A DNA stretch of 64,000 nt from Ectothiorhodospiraceae bacterium WFHF3C12 (GCA_013519935.1 JACDUA010000007.1:27806-91805), one strand, 5' to 3'. Shown: positions 30,713-38,640, counted from the stretch's first letter. The notes: generated by a model from the letters alone, not told the origin. Made by a program: numbers and translations.

Positions 30713-31180
30713 TCAATATACCGGTTCCACCGTTACGGGAAAGTTCATCGAGTTGGCGATGAAGCACTTTTCGTGGGCTTCGTGATGGCACGCTTCCACG
30801 GCCGAGGGGTCCGCTTTACCGCCGAAGACGACCCGGGGCCGCAGCGTTACGGCACGGAAGCGGCCGCCGCCGGAATCATCCTCCACCATGATTCCCTCCG
30901 GATTGTCTTCATACGCCTCGACGATCAGCCCCTTCACGGCGCATAGGTGGAGGAACCAGAGCATGTGACAGGCGGACAGCGACGCGACCAGGAGATCCTC
31001 CGGGTTGTATTCGCGGGCGTCCCCCCGGAACGCCGGATCAGCGGAGCCGGTCAGTGTCGGCTTGCCCTCGGCGGCGATCTCATGGGCACGGGAGAAGTCG
31101 CGATAGCCGCTGGTGCCGGTGCCGAGATTGCCCGTCCAGCGGACGGCCACGTGATACTCGTGCGTGCGATTTCCTGGCAT
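30713..31180 (-). CDS. OsmC/Ohr-family protein
   Basis: 155 residues from the ATG at 31180, preceded by CAGGGAG; the longer open frame to 31387 has no such site. The two redox-active cysteines expected of OsmC-type peroxidases are visible: one in SACHMLWFLH and one in HEKCFIANSMNFPV. The N-terminal strand WTGNLGTGTSGY is also typical. OsmC proteins detoxify organic hydroperoxides. It faces away from the MarR-family gene 422 bases off. The spacer (31181-31602) contains no other gene but includes the MarR operator-like palindrome at 31589. Confidence 0.88.
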   Translation of the reverse strand: MPGNRTHEYHVAVRWTGNLGTGTSGYRDFSRAHEIAAEGKPTLTGSADPAFRGDAREYNPEDLLVASLSACHMLWFLHLCAVKGLIVEAYEDNPEGIMVEDDSGGGRFRAVTLRPRVVFGGKADPSAVEACHHEAHEKCFIANSMNFPVTVEPVY

Positions 31181-31588
31181 TGCATGCTCCCTGGCGTGAG
31201 TTGGTGGGCAGTGGCGAATCCGGGGCGCCGCCCCGATCTCCAGGCCCCGTTGAAGGACCGGTTTCCCGGGATTCGGCCGAGGCCCGTCCTGAACGCCTCG
31301 ACCCGTTACCAGATTACCGGGGATGCCGCGTTTACCTGCAAGCAAGCTTTTTGCATGAAAGGCCTGCGCCCCGGTCATGTGAGTCATTCCGGCCCAATGC
31401 CCCGTGCTGGCGATCTAAACCCGTCGTTTGCCTGGCTGCCCTTAGTAAAGCCTTGACGGGTAGGACGAACGAGCATCGAGAACGGCATGCCTGACGGAGC
31501 GCAATTGCCAGGATCGAGCCCGGCGCTCCGGCCCGGCAAGGCAGGAGGCCGGGGGATCGGGGTGCAATTGACCGCCTACCTGCGAGAT

Positions 31589-31600
31589 GTGAATATACAC
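31589..31600. promoter_or_regulatory. Putative MarR operator, site 1 (GTGAATATACAC)
   Basis: One-mismatch version of the perfect palindrome GTGTATATACAC found at 33003. It ends two bases before the MarR ATG at 31603. No Shine-Dalgarno fits in this space, so the MarR message may be leaderless or the true start may be internal. Confidence 0.6.
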
Positions 31601-31602
31601 AA

Positions 31603-32055
31603 ATGACCGGTCCGGATCGAAACGATGCCAGCGTCGATGACGTGGTGAACGAGTGCCTGGCGCTGCGGACGAGAATGGCCGCGCGCGCCGTGACACGCCG
31701 CTTTGACGAGGCGCTCCGGCCACTGAAGCTGCGAGTGACGCAATTCACTTTGCTCGTGGCGATCGAAAAGGGAGAGCCGGCGAAAATCCCTGACCTTGCA
31801 CACCGGCTCGCCATGGAGCGTACGACTCTGATCCGCAACCTGAAGGTCATGGACAGGGCCGGATTGGTCGATGCGGGCCCGGAGGGTTACCAGCGCTCCC
31901 GGTCGTTGCGTCTGACGCAAAAGGGGCGGGATCTCCTCGGCCGTGCCTTGCCCCTATGGCGTCAGGTCCAGGCGCAGCTCGAGGCGGAAGTCGGCGCCAA
32001 GGATACGCCCGAGCTCAGAGCGCTTCTTGAGCGTCTCGCCCGGAGCCAGCCCTGA
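31603..32055 (+). CDS. MarR-family transcriptional regulator
   Basis: 150 residues. A winged helix-turn-helix runs from about 45 to 110, with the DNA-recognition helix in KIPDLAHRLAMERTTLIRNLKVMDRAGLV and the wing in SRSLRLTQKGRDLL, which is the MarR/SlyA pattern; dimerisation helices lie at both ends. Likely a ligand-responsive repressor. A near-palindromic operator abuts its start, a perfect version lies in the promoter of the convergent alpha/beta hydrolase, and a third sits before the LysR gene, suggesting autoregulation plus control of these neighbours. The ligand is unknown. Confidence 0.88.
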   Translation: MTGPDRNDASVDDVVNECLALRTRMAARAVTRRFDEALRPLKLRVTQFTLLVAIEKGEPAKIPDLAHRLAMERTTLIRNLKVMDRAGLVDAGPEGYQRSRSLRLTQKGRDLLGRALPLWRQVQAQLEAEVGAKDTPELRALLERLARSQP

Positions 32056-32097
32056 AGGGGCGGCTTCGGGTACCTTGCGCTCCATCCCGTTCGCTTT

Positions 32098-32934
32098 TCA
32101 TCCCGTCTTCAGGAATTCCACCGCGTGGGATATCACCGCATCGCTGCCGAGCATCTTGTTGTGGCCGCCGGTGTCGACGCTCACCAGCGTCCACCCGCTG
32201 AGCCTGGCGTTGGCGGTTGCGTCGGCCAGGGGGACGATCCGGTCATGCTTGTCGTGAATCAGCAGCCCCGGCGCATCCACGGCACGTAGCCCCTGATCGA
32301 CCCGGAAACGGCTGAGCGGCTCTTTCAACTCTGCGGAGATCATCTCCAGCATCCGGCCGAGCGATGCGGGCGCAAGGCCGCGGCTCTGTCCTTGTGCCAT
32401 CGCGTAGTTAGCCGCCCCGATGGGCGTGCCCAGCAGAATCATTCTTCCCGGACGCAGTCCGTAACTCTCGGCCGCCAGCACGCTCATCGCGCCGCCGACG
32501 GAATGGGCGATGACCGCCTGTGGCTGACCGAAGACCCGGGACAGCGCCGAGATCGCCCGTGCCAGCAGCGGCAATGGTGCGTAGACGCCCTCGGCCTCCC
32601 CGTGCGCCGGCAGATCGGGCGCGACGACGCGAAACCCCGCCGCTAGCAGCGGCCGGACGAAGCCGCCCATCGCCCTGTGGTCGCGCTCCCAGCCATGGAT
32701 CAGAAAAACCGTGGGCCCCTCCCCGCGGGCCCAGGCCGGAACCGTGAGCGTGTCGACAGTGACCTCGTGGCGCGCGGAGCCATCGAACGCGCCCGTCCAG
32801 AGCTCGCGCTGCGGCAGCCGCCTGGGTTTGAGGAAACTGGCGGCGCCGACTCTGGCGAACGGGCCGGGCATCACGGTGGACATCAGGCGCACCAGGCCAA
32901 TCTGCGCGCGGCTGGCGGTGTTCGGAATATTCAT
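32098..32934 (-). CDS. Alpha/beta hydrolase
   Basis: 278 residues. Oxyanion region FLIHGWERDHRAMGGFV and nucleophile elbow AHSVGG (a GxSxG variant with Ala at the first position). The acid is probably Asp in HDKHDRIVPLADA and the base His in DTGGHNKMLGSD. It is a small cytoplasmic serine hydrolase (esterase/lipase-like); the substrate is not predictable. It is convergent with the MarR gene, its end 43 bases from the MarR stop. Its promoter region carries a perfect GTGTATATACAC palindrome 69 bases upstream of the start, so MarR control is likely. Confidence 0.87.
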   Translation of the reverse strand: MNIPNTASRAQIGLVRLMSTVMPGPFARVGAASFLKPRRLPQRELWTGAFDGSARHEVTVDTLTVPAWARGEGPTVFLIHGWERDHRAMGGFVRPLLAAGFRVVAPDLPAHGEAEGVYAPLPLLARAISALSRVFGQPQAVIAHSVGGAMSVLAAESYGLRPGRMILLGTPIGAANYAMAQGQSRGLAPASLGRMLEMISAELKEPLSRFRVDQGLRAVDAPGLLIHDKHDRIVPLADATANARLSGWTLVSVDTGGHNKMLGSDAVISHAVEFLKTG

Positions 32935-33002
32935 TGGCGTTGCCCTCCTGCACGGAAGCAGACCGAGTCATGCGAGCGATTTTCGCCTCGGTGTCCCTGA
33001 AA

Positions 33003-33014
33003 GTGTATATACAC
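33003..33014. promoter_or_regulatory. Putative MarR operator, site 2 (GTGTATATACAC)
   Basis: Perfect 12-base palindrome in the region between the divergent alpha/beta hydrolase (start 32934) and enoyl-CoA hydratase (start 33368). Nearly identical to the sites at 31589 and 34266. The rest of 32935-33367 shows no gene. Confidence 0.65.
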
Positions 33015-33367
33015 ATTATGCTGCCGGCAAGCACTGGCTGCGCAGTACCCGCCGGCGGGACTGTCCCCAACGCTCCCGGCCTCCTGGTGCCGTGACTATC
33101 GGCGGTCGAACGGAGCAGGCGAACGGGCCGGCGGGGTGAGGCGGCGCTGAATGTGGCCCATGTCGCATCATCATTCGTGTGCATTTCATCGAACGGCGGT
33201 GCAGTGCGTTCGGCAATAGGTCAGGCATCCATGTCAGGCCGCGTCGCATGATTTTTGTTCAAGCGAGAAGTGCAAATTCACCGTTTGAGCCCGGGCTCAA
33301 GGCGCAGCACGATCCGCCTGACGGGCCGACCACGGCCGGCAACGTGAATACCTGGGAGGAAGGCACA

Positions 33368-34159
33368 GTGAGCTCACCGATCAATTGCGAGATTCAGGGG
33401 GATTTGGCGATCCTGACGCTCAACCGGCCGGAGAAACTGAACGCCCTGAATTACGCGCTGCTCGACAGGTTTCTGGAACTGCTGGACGAGTTGGAGGCTG
33501 ACGATGCGGTTCGGGCGCTGGTGGTCACCGGAGCGGGTGAGCGAGCCTTCAGCGCGGGCGCGGACATAGCCGAGTTCGCTGACAGCGTTCACCGGGGCGT
33601 GGGCGTGGCGTTGCGCGAGTTCTGCCGCCGGGGCCAGAACGTCACCCGACGCCTGGAGGACTATCCGAAGCCGATTATCGCCGCCGTCAATGGGCTCGCC
33701 TGGGGTGGCGGGTGCGAGATAACGGAGGCAATGGCGCTTACCGTGGCCGCAGAGAATGCACAGTTCTGCAAGTCGGAGATCCGGCTCGGGCTCATACCCG
33801 ATTTCGGCGGGACTCAGCGGCTGCCGCGCATCGTTGGCAGAAAGCGTGCGCTCGAGATGATTCTCTCCGGCGAGCCCGTCTCGGCGAAGCGCGCGCACGA
33901 GCTGTGTCTCGTCAATCGCCTGGCACCGGTCGGCGAAGCCGTAACGGTCGCCCTCGAAATGGCGCGCGAGATCACCCGCTATTCGGCCGTGGCCGTAGAA
34001 GCGGCACTGACCAGTGTGAATCGCGGCATCAACGTATCCATCGACGAGGGCCTTGCCATGGAGCGGGCGCAGTTCGCGCGAACCGCCGCGACGGAGGACA
34101 TTCGCGAGGGCATCAGTGCGTTCCTGGATCGCCGGCCGGCACACTTCACGGGTCGCTAG
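33368..34159 (+). CDS. Enoyl-CoA hydratase/isomerase family protein
   Basis: 263 residues from a GTG at 33368, fixed by GGAGGA seven bases upstream (33355-33360); an in-frame extension to 33179 has no comparable site. Crotonase fold: oxyanion-hole segment FSAGADIAEF and GLAWGGGCEITEA. Both catalytic acids of true hydratases are present: Glu117 in GGGCE and Glu137 in KSEIRLG, 20 residues apart as in rat mitochondrial hydratase (E144/E164). It likely adds water to a trans-2-enoyl-CoA in a fatty- or aromatic-acid pathway. No acyl-CoA dehydrogenase or thiolase is adjacent. Confidence 0.9.
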   Translation: MSSPINCEIQGDLAILTLNRPEKLNALNYALLDRFLELLDELEADDAVRALVVTGAGERAFSAGADIAEFADSVHRGVGVALREFCRRGQNVTRRLEDYPKPIIAAVNGLAWGGGCEITEAMALTVAAENAQFCKSEIRLGLIPDFGGTQRLPRIVGRKRALEMILSGEPVSAKRAHELCLVNRLAPVGEAVTVALEMAREITRYSAVAVEAALTSVNRGINVSIDEGLAMERAQFARTAATEDIREGISAFLDRRPAHFTGR

Positions 34160-34265
34160 GCCCAGCCGCCGGCACGCCGACGAACCCCAGGCAGTGCGGG
34201 GCCGGGAGAGTCGAGGCCGAGACTCCGGGCCGCTCGATCCCTGCAAGGTTTCGATCCACGCGTTC

Positions 34266-34277
34266 GTGTACGTACAC
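34266..34277. promoter_or_regulatory. Putative MarR operator, site 3 (GTGTACGTACAC)
   Basis: Perfect palindrome sharing GTGTA-N2-TACAC with the sites at 31589 and 33003. It lies 139 bases before the LysR start, placing the LysR/isomerase pair in the same possible regulon. Confidence 0.5.
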
Positions 34278-34404
34278 TAATCCGGAGTGATCATTCGCGG
34301 CCCTTCGGCGGGATTGCGGCGCCGCCAGGGTGTTGGAATGGCCCCGGGGTTTGGCGGCCGGCGCAAAGCTCCCGGCGCCCCGCCCGGGCAAGTCGGGGGA
34401 AAAC

Positions 34405-35313
34405 ATGAGCAAGTCCAGGGTACGTCTGCCTCCCCTAGACGGCGTTCGCGGATTCGTGGCCGTGGGGCGGCGCATGAGCGTGACGCTCGCCGCTCAGGAC
34501 CTGTTTCTGACCCAGTCCGCGGTCAGCCGCAAGGTGCGCAATCTGGAACAGATCTTGGGCTGCCAGCTGCTGGTGCGGGGGCATCGCTCGGTGGATCTCA
34601 CCCCCGAGGGCGAGCAGCTGTTCCGTGTGGCCGACGCCGCTATAGCTCAGCTCGAAGACGTCCTCGCCAAGCTGGCCCGGGCGAAGGTACGCGACGTGGT
34701 CACCGTCACTGCCAGCATCGGCGTGGCGGGTTTGTGGCTGCTGCCCCGCCTGGGTGGATTGCAGGCGACCATGCCGGGCGTGAACGTGCGGGTCATGGCG
34801 GAGAACAGAACGGTGGACCTGCGTGGCGAGGGCGTGGACCTGGCGGTGCGCTACTGCGCGGAAAGGGATACACCCCCCGGAGCAGTTCGGCTATTCGGGG
34901 AGAGGACCGTGCCGGTCGTTCATCCCTCACTGGACGTCAGGGCCCTGGACGCGGACACCCTGCCGGAGTTGGTGCTGCTGGAGTTCGACGATCCCGGCCG
35001 GCCGTGGCTGCAATGGTCGGAGCAGCTCAATGCGGCGGGTCTCGGGGGCGTGGAGCCAAAGGGCATCGTGCGCTTCAACCAGTACGATCAGGTCATCCAC
35101 GCCGCCGTCGCCGGGCAGGGCGTCGCGCTCGGGCGGGAGGCGCTCATCGGTCCCATGATCGCGGATGGCCGGCTCTCGACATTGGCCTGGGATGGACCAG
35201 CGGCGGCAACAGACCATGCCTACTGGCTCGTACAGGCCGACTCGCAGCCGCGGCGCGAGGTCGCCGCCGTGCGGGACTGGATTCTGCAGCAGGCCGCGGA
35301 GCCGGGAGTCTAG
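34405..35313 (+). CDS. LysR-family transcriptional regulator (GcvA-like)
   Basis: 302 residues from the ATG at 34405 (GGGGGA upstream; the frame is open to 34330). N-terminal HTH: VGRRMSVTLAAQDLFLTQSAVSRKVRNLEQILG. The start PPLDGVRGFVAVGRRMS resembles the GcvA/AmpR subgroup. The effector domain follows (DVVTVTASIGVAGLWLLPRLGGL...). It may govern the adjacent isomerase-like gene 59 bases downstream, or the divergent-type promoters nearby. Target not determined. Confidence 0.9.
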   Translation: MSKSRVRLPPLDGVRGFVAVGRRMSVTLAAQDLFLTQSAVSRKVRNLEQILGCQLLVRGHRSVDLTPEGEQLFRVADAAIAQLEDVLAKLARAKVRDVVTVTASIGVAGLWLLPRLGGLQATMPGVNVRVMAENRTVDLRGEGVDLAVRYCAERDTPPGAVRLFGERTVPVVHPSLDVRALDADTLPELVLLEFDDPGRPWLQWSEQLNAAGLGGVEPKGIVRFNQYDQVIHAAVAGQGVALGREALIGPMIADGRLSTLAWDGPAAATDHAYWLVQADSQPRREVAAVRDWILQQAAEPGV

Positions 35314-35371
35314 CCGTCGGGTCGCATTGCCGCCCATTCCAGCCACCGCGGGCGGCATAGTGGAGGCCACC

Positions 35372-36010
35372 ATGAACCGCGTCATTCCCGCCGACAACGG
35401 CCACTTCGGGCCTGCGCCAGGCCTCGAAATCTGGTTCGACTTCGGCAGCAACTACAGCTACCTGAGCGTGCTCCGGATCGAGGAGGCGGCGCGCGCCACG
35501 GGCGTTAATGTGGAGTGGCGGCCGTTTCTGCTGGGGCCGGTCTTCCGGGACCTGGGATGGAGTACGTCGCCGTTGCTGGCCCACGATGCAAAGGCGCGTT
35601 ACGTCTGGCGCGACATGGAGCGCCAGGCCGCCAGGCATAACCTGCCCTGGACCAGGCCTTCCCGTTTTCCCCGCAGCTCCGTATTGCCCGCCCGCGTGGC
35701 CCTCATCGGCGCTGACCAGTGGTGGGCCGGCGACTTCTGCCGGCGCGTCATGCGGCAGAACTTCGTCGAGGACAGGGACATCGACAGTCCCGAACCGGTC
35801 AGTGAGGCGTTGGAGGGGCTGGGGCTGGACTCCGCCCGGATTCTCGCGGAGGCGAACTCGGCGGACGTCAAGGCGCGCTTGCAGGCCCGGACTGAAGAAG
35901 CCCAGCGTCGCGGTGTGTTCGGCGCGCCGACGTTTTTCTGTGGTCCCGAGATGTTCTGGGGCAACGACCGGCTGGATGAAGCGATGGAATGGGCCGCTGC
36001 ATCGACCTGA
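35372..36010 (+). CDS. 2-hydroxychromene-2-carboxylate isomerase-like (DsbA-fold) protein
   Basis: 212 residues from the ATG at 35372 (GGAGG upstream). The thioredoxin/DsbA-like kappa-GST fold is shown by the start IWFDFGSNYSYLSVL, where Ser26 takes the catalytic position used by HCCA isomerases, and by the cis-Pro region GVFGAPTFFC and the WGNDRLDEAMEW ending. HCCA isomerase works in naphthalene catabolism with glutathione; family members elsewhere isomerise other conjugates. No naphthalene genes are visible, so the physiological reaction is open. It forms a pair with the LysR gene and ends 165 bases before the amiC promoter. Confidence 0.85.
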   Translation: MNRVIPADNGHFGPAPGLEIWFDFGSNYSYLSVLRIEEAARATGVNVEWRPFLLGPVFRDLGWSTSPLLAHDAKARYVWRDMERQAARHNLPWTRPSRFPRSSVLPARVALIGADQWWAGDFCRRVMRQNFVEDRDIDSPEPVSEALEGLGLDSARILAEANSADVKARLQARTEEAQRRGVFGAPTFFCGPEMFWGNDRLDEAMEWAAAST

Positions 36011-36174
36011 TCTTTACAGGTGTCTGTCTTGAGTTTGTAGAGGGAGATGCCCGCCCGAGTCGGCACGAGCGTCCACCCCCGAAGCCTCGGGCGTACTCGC
36101 ACTCCAGGGCCCGCCAGGCGAACTCGCGCGGATGGCCGACCGCGCGGGCAGGACAGATCAATCTGCCATTGAGC

Positions 36175-36203
36175 TTGACATGAGACCTAACCTGGTCTCT
36201 TAT
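36175..36203 (+). promoter_or_regulatory. amiC promoter with internal palindromic operator
   Basis: Perfect -35 TTGACA at 36175-36180, a 17-base spacer, then -10-like TCTTAT at 36198-36203. Transcription should start at about 36210, exactly where the first leader hairpin begins. Inside the spacer is GAGACC-N6-GGTCTC (36182-36199), a perfect inverted repeat well placed for a repressor. The rest of 36011-36174 shows no gene. Confidence 0.65.
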
Positions 36204-36209
36204 GAGAGC

Positions 36210-36252
36210 TGTGTGATGCAACGTCGCATTGCGCACGGAGCGAAGGAGCTTC
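36210..36252 (+). ncRNA. ANTAR-type antiterminator leader RNA of amiCR (P1-P2 hairpins)
   Basis: P1: 36210-36219 pairs with 36226-36235 (10 bp with three G-U pairs), presenting hexaloop AACGTC with A at position 1 and G at position 4, the known recognition bases for ANTAR proteins. P2: GGAGC (36237-36241) pairs with GCTTC (36248-36252), presenting loop GAAGGA. The P2 3' arm is also the 5' arm of the terminator that follows, so P2 and terminator exclude each other. AmiR, encoded by the second gene of this operon, is the obvious ligand. Confidence 0.75.
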
Positions 36253-36296
36253 CTCAGCCACTCTGAAGCGTCAGGGTGGGAGGGAGCTTTTTTTTT
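36247..36296 (+). terminator. Leader terminator before amiC (regulated)
   Basis: Arms 36247-36255/36280-36288 (nine pairs) continue, after a two-base bulge, into 36258-36264/36273-36279 (seven pairs), followed by nine T residues (36288-36296). It lies 30 bases before the amiC start, so it should block amiCR expression unless antiterminated. GGCTGAGG just after the T-tract can also pair with CCTCAGCC in the 5' arm. Confidence 0.85.
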
Positions 36297-36326
36297 GGCT
36301 GAGGAGGTATAGGAGGGCGAATCCGC

Positions 36327-37493
36327 ATGGGCTCAGGGATGTCGGGCAAGGCGCCATGGCGCGTTGGCGTGTTGTTCTCTCAGACGGGGGTCACTGCCGT
36401 CATTGAGCGATCGCAGCTCAACGGCACCCTGTTGGCGATCGAGGAGATCAATGAGGCCGGCGGCGTCCAGGGCCGTGAGATCGAGCCCATAATCTGTGAT
36501 CCCGCCTCCGACCTGACCCTGTACGGCCAGCAGGCAGAGTGGTTGCTGCGCCAGGACGGGGTTAACGTCATCTTCGGCTGCTACATGTCCTCGGCACGCA
36601 AGGAAGTCCTGCCGGTCGTCGAGCGGCGCAACGGGCTGCTCTTCTATCCCACGCTCTATGAGGGGTTCGAATACTCGGCCAATTGCATTTATGGCGGGGC
36701 GGCGCCGAACCAGAACAGCGTGCCGCTCGCGAGCTACCTGATGGAGAACTTCGGTAAACGCTTCTTTTTCGTGGGCTCGGACTATATCTACCCGCGGGAA
36801 TCCAACCGCGTCATGCGCAACATCGTCAGGCAGGGCCGCGGGGAGGTTGTCGGCGAACACTACCTGCCGCTGGACGCCGAAGCAGCGGAGTTCGAACCCA
36901 TAGTCCAGGAGATTCTGCGGACCAAACCCGATGTGATCTTTTCCACGGTGGTGGGCTCCGGGACGATCCACTTCTACCAGGTATACAAGGCGGCCGGAGC
37001 GGATCCGACGCGCGTGCCGATCGGGAGTCTCACCACCAACGAGGCGGAGGTCGCGGAGATGGGAGCGGATGTGGCGTGCGGGCATATCACCGCGGCGCCG
37101 TACTTCCGCAACCTGGACAACCCCGAGAACCGTACTTTTCTACAGCGCTACGAGAAGCGATTCGGCAGTACCACTCACGTTACCAGCGGTTGCGAGGCTG
37201 CTTACGACCAGGCCCACATGTTCGCTCGGGCACTGGCGGAAGTCGGTTCCACGGACACGGAACGGTTGCGCGGCGCTCTCGTGGGTGCGGAGTTTCAAGC
37301 GCCCCAGGGGCTGATAAGGATAGACCCGGACAATAATCATACGTACCTGCACTCGCGTATTGCCCGGGTGAACGCGGAGGGTGAATTCGAAGTCGTCCGG
37401 GCTGTTGCGAGGGCGATAAAGCCCGATCCCTACTTGGTATTTCCGGCGTTGAACGACTGGAGCATGTGGCTGCAGGCCTCCGGGTCGAGTTGA
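36327..37493 (+). CDS. amiC: Amide-sensing negative regulator of aliphatic amidase expression
   Basis: 388 residues, ATG at 36327 with AGGAGGG nine bases upstream. Type I periplasmic-binding fold of the AmiC/UrtA class, but with no signal peptide, so cytoplasmic. In Pseudomonas, AmiC binds short amides and releases AmiR to antiterminate. Class motifs: WRVGVLFSQTGVTAVIE at the start, GCYMSSARKEVLPV and LFYPTLYEG. It is a clear paralogue of the transported-amide-binding protein at 38820 (GCYTSASRKAVLP, LWYPTLYEG), so sensor and transport receptor probably arose by duplication. Followed after 23 bases by amiR. Confidence 0.9.
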   Translation: MGSGMSGKAPWRVGVLFSQTGVTAVIERSQLNGTLLAIEEINEAGGVQGREIEPIICDPASDLTLYGQQAEWLLRQDGVNVIFGCYMSSARKEVLPVVERRNGLLFYPTLYEGFEYSANCIYGGAAPNQNSVPLASYLMENFGKRFFFVGSDYIYPRESNRVMRNIVRQGRGEVVGEHYLPLDAEAAEFEPIVQEILRTKPDVIFSTVVGSGTIHFYQVYKAAGADPTRVPIGSLTTNEAEVAEMGADVACGHITAAPYFRNLDNPENRTFLQRYEKRFGSTTHVTSGCEAAYDQAHMFARALAEVGSTDTERLRGALVGAEFQAPQGLIRIDPDNNHTYLHSRIARVNAEGEFEVVRAVARAIKPDPYLVFPALNDWSMWLQASGSS

Positions 37494-37516
37494 ATCGCAG
37501 TGATGAGGCGGGGGTA

Positions 37517-38140
37517 GTGACGAGCAATATCATAAAAGACATTCGTGCTCTCCGCGCACTGGTGGTACACCCGCACGACGCGCACGCGGAGGAGTTGCTC
37601 AAGCAAGTGCGCCGCATTGGCTGCCACGCCGAGGCGGTGTGGCCGCCGCCGAAGGCGTTGCCGGCTTATGCCGACATGGTTTTTCTGGAGATCAGCGAGA
37701 ACATCCCCGATCGCATCATGCGGCTCCTAGACGACGACTGGACCCGCCGCCCCACGCTTATCGGAGTGGCAGGCTACGAAAACCCGTCCGTGCTCCAGGG
37801 CGTGCTGGATATGAAAGTCGAGGCCGTGCTCACCAAGCCGCTGAAGGCCTATGGCGTGCTCACCAGCATGGTAATGGCGCGCCGGATATGGCACGACCTC
37901 AGAGCCAAGGATCGGGCGCTGCAAAAGGTGAAGGAGAAACTTCGCAGCAACCAGACAATCAGCCAGGCGAAGTTCATTCTTATGCGCCTCCACGGGATCG
38001 ATGAGGACGAGGCGTACAAGACGATCCGGTCACAGGCAATGACCAAGAGAACGACAACCGCGGAAATTGCACAGGCGATCATTAATGCGGATGGAATCCT
38101 GGGCAACATAAGTAGCAAAAAAAGTCATAGCAATGACTGA
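37517..38140 (+). CDS. amiR: ANTAR-domain transcription antiterminator
   Basis: 207 residues from a GTG at 37517 with GAGG eight bases upstream; a longer frame overlapping amiC to 37466 is less likely. The N-terminal half is a pseudo-receiver: where a phosphoacceptor Asp is expected it reads MVFLEISEN, so control is by protein binding (AmiC), not phosphorylation. A coiled-coil-like helix follows, then the C-terminal ANTAR domain (QTISQAKFILMRLHGIDEDEAYKTIR... onward), which binds RNA. Two matching leader RNAs are present, before amiC and before the importer. Pseudomonas AmiR is similar in size (196 residues). Confidence 0.93.
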   Translation: MTSNIIKDIRALRALVVHPHDAHAEELLKQVRRIGCHAEAVWPPPKALPAYADMVFLEISENIPDRIMRLLDDDWTRRPTLIGVAGYENPSVLQGVLDMKVEAVLTKPLKAYGVLTSMVMARRIWHDLRAKDRALQKVKEKLRSNQTISQAKFILMRLHGIDEDEAYKTIRSQAMTKRTTTAEIAQAIINADGILGNISSKKSHSND

Positions 38141-38233
38141 TTAAGAAGGAGAAGGAGGAGACCCCCTATGTTCATTTATCCGTACCGATTGCATTAACCG
38201 GGCGATACGCTGCACCACCGAAAGGCGTGTAAC

Positions 38234-38248
38234 GCACCGCGACTGTGC
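38234..38248 (+). promoter_or_regulatory. NtrC-like enhancer dyad (GCAC-N7-GTGC)
   Basis: GCAC (38234-38237), seven bases, GTGC (38245-38248): the core of the NtrC site consensus TGCAC-N7-GTGCA. It is centred about 96 bases before the predicted sigma54 start site, a usual distance for an enhancer. Confidence 0.45.
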
Positions 38249-38310
38249 CATAAAGCCCGATTGGTGCCCTGTCAGTATTATAACTTACTGATTATAGGTG
38301 CCGTAAATTC

Positions 38311-38325
38311 TGGCACGTGTCGTGC
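38311..38325 (+). promoter_or_regulatory. Sigma54 (RpoN) type promoter of the amide importer-amidase operon
   Basis: TGGCAC-N5-GTGC with GG at 38312-38313 and GC at 38324-38325 separated by exactly ten bases, the -24/-12 pattern of sigma54 promoters. The start would be near 38337, giving a 300-base stretch before the ANTAR hairpins. A weaker sigma70 promoter closer to P1 is not excluded. Otherwise 38141-38640 shows no gene. Confidence 0.6.
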
Positions 38326-38640
38326 ATTCGAGTTATTCGTCCGGAGCGGGAGCCGCTTCATTGCTCGGAGTATGTGACGGGGTCAAATAGGAACCCCGAT
38401 GTCAGCAACGGCGCTGACGAGCGATTCGAGCATAGCGATATGCGGCCGCCTGAAAGGGCGAATGTGATGGTGGGAGTAGCGATTTAGCTCAGCTCCATAA
38501 GGCTGGTCGAAGTTTTTCTTTCGGCCGGCATAGGGAGCGTATGTCCAAATTCTTAAAGCCACTGCCAATTGATGCGTGTGAATCGTATGAATTGCAGGGC
38601 TTGAACTTTCGAATAATTTCTGCTCTCTTGTATTGAAAGC

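Noticed and set aside
38449..38490. Short tRNA-like stretch (GATTTAGCTCAGCTCC) in the leader region
   Set aside because: It resembles a D-arm start by chance; no acceptor stem, anticodon arm or T-loop (TTCRANY) at suitable distances.
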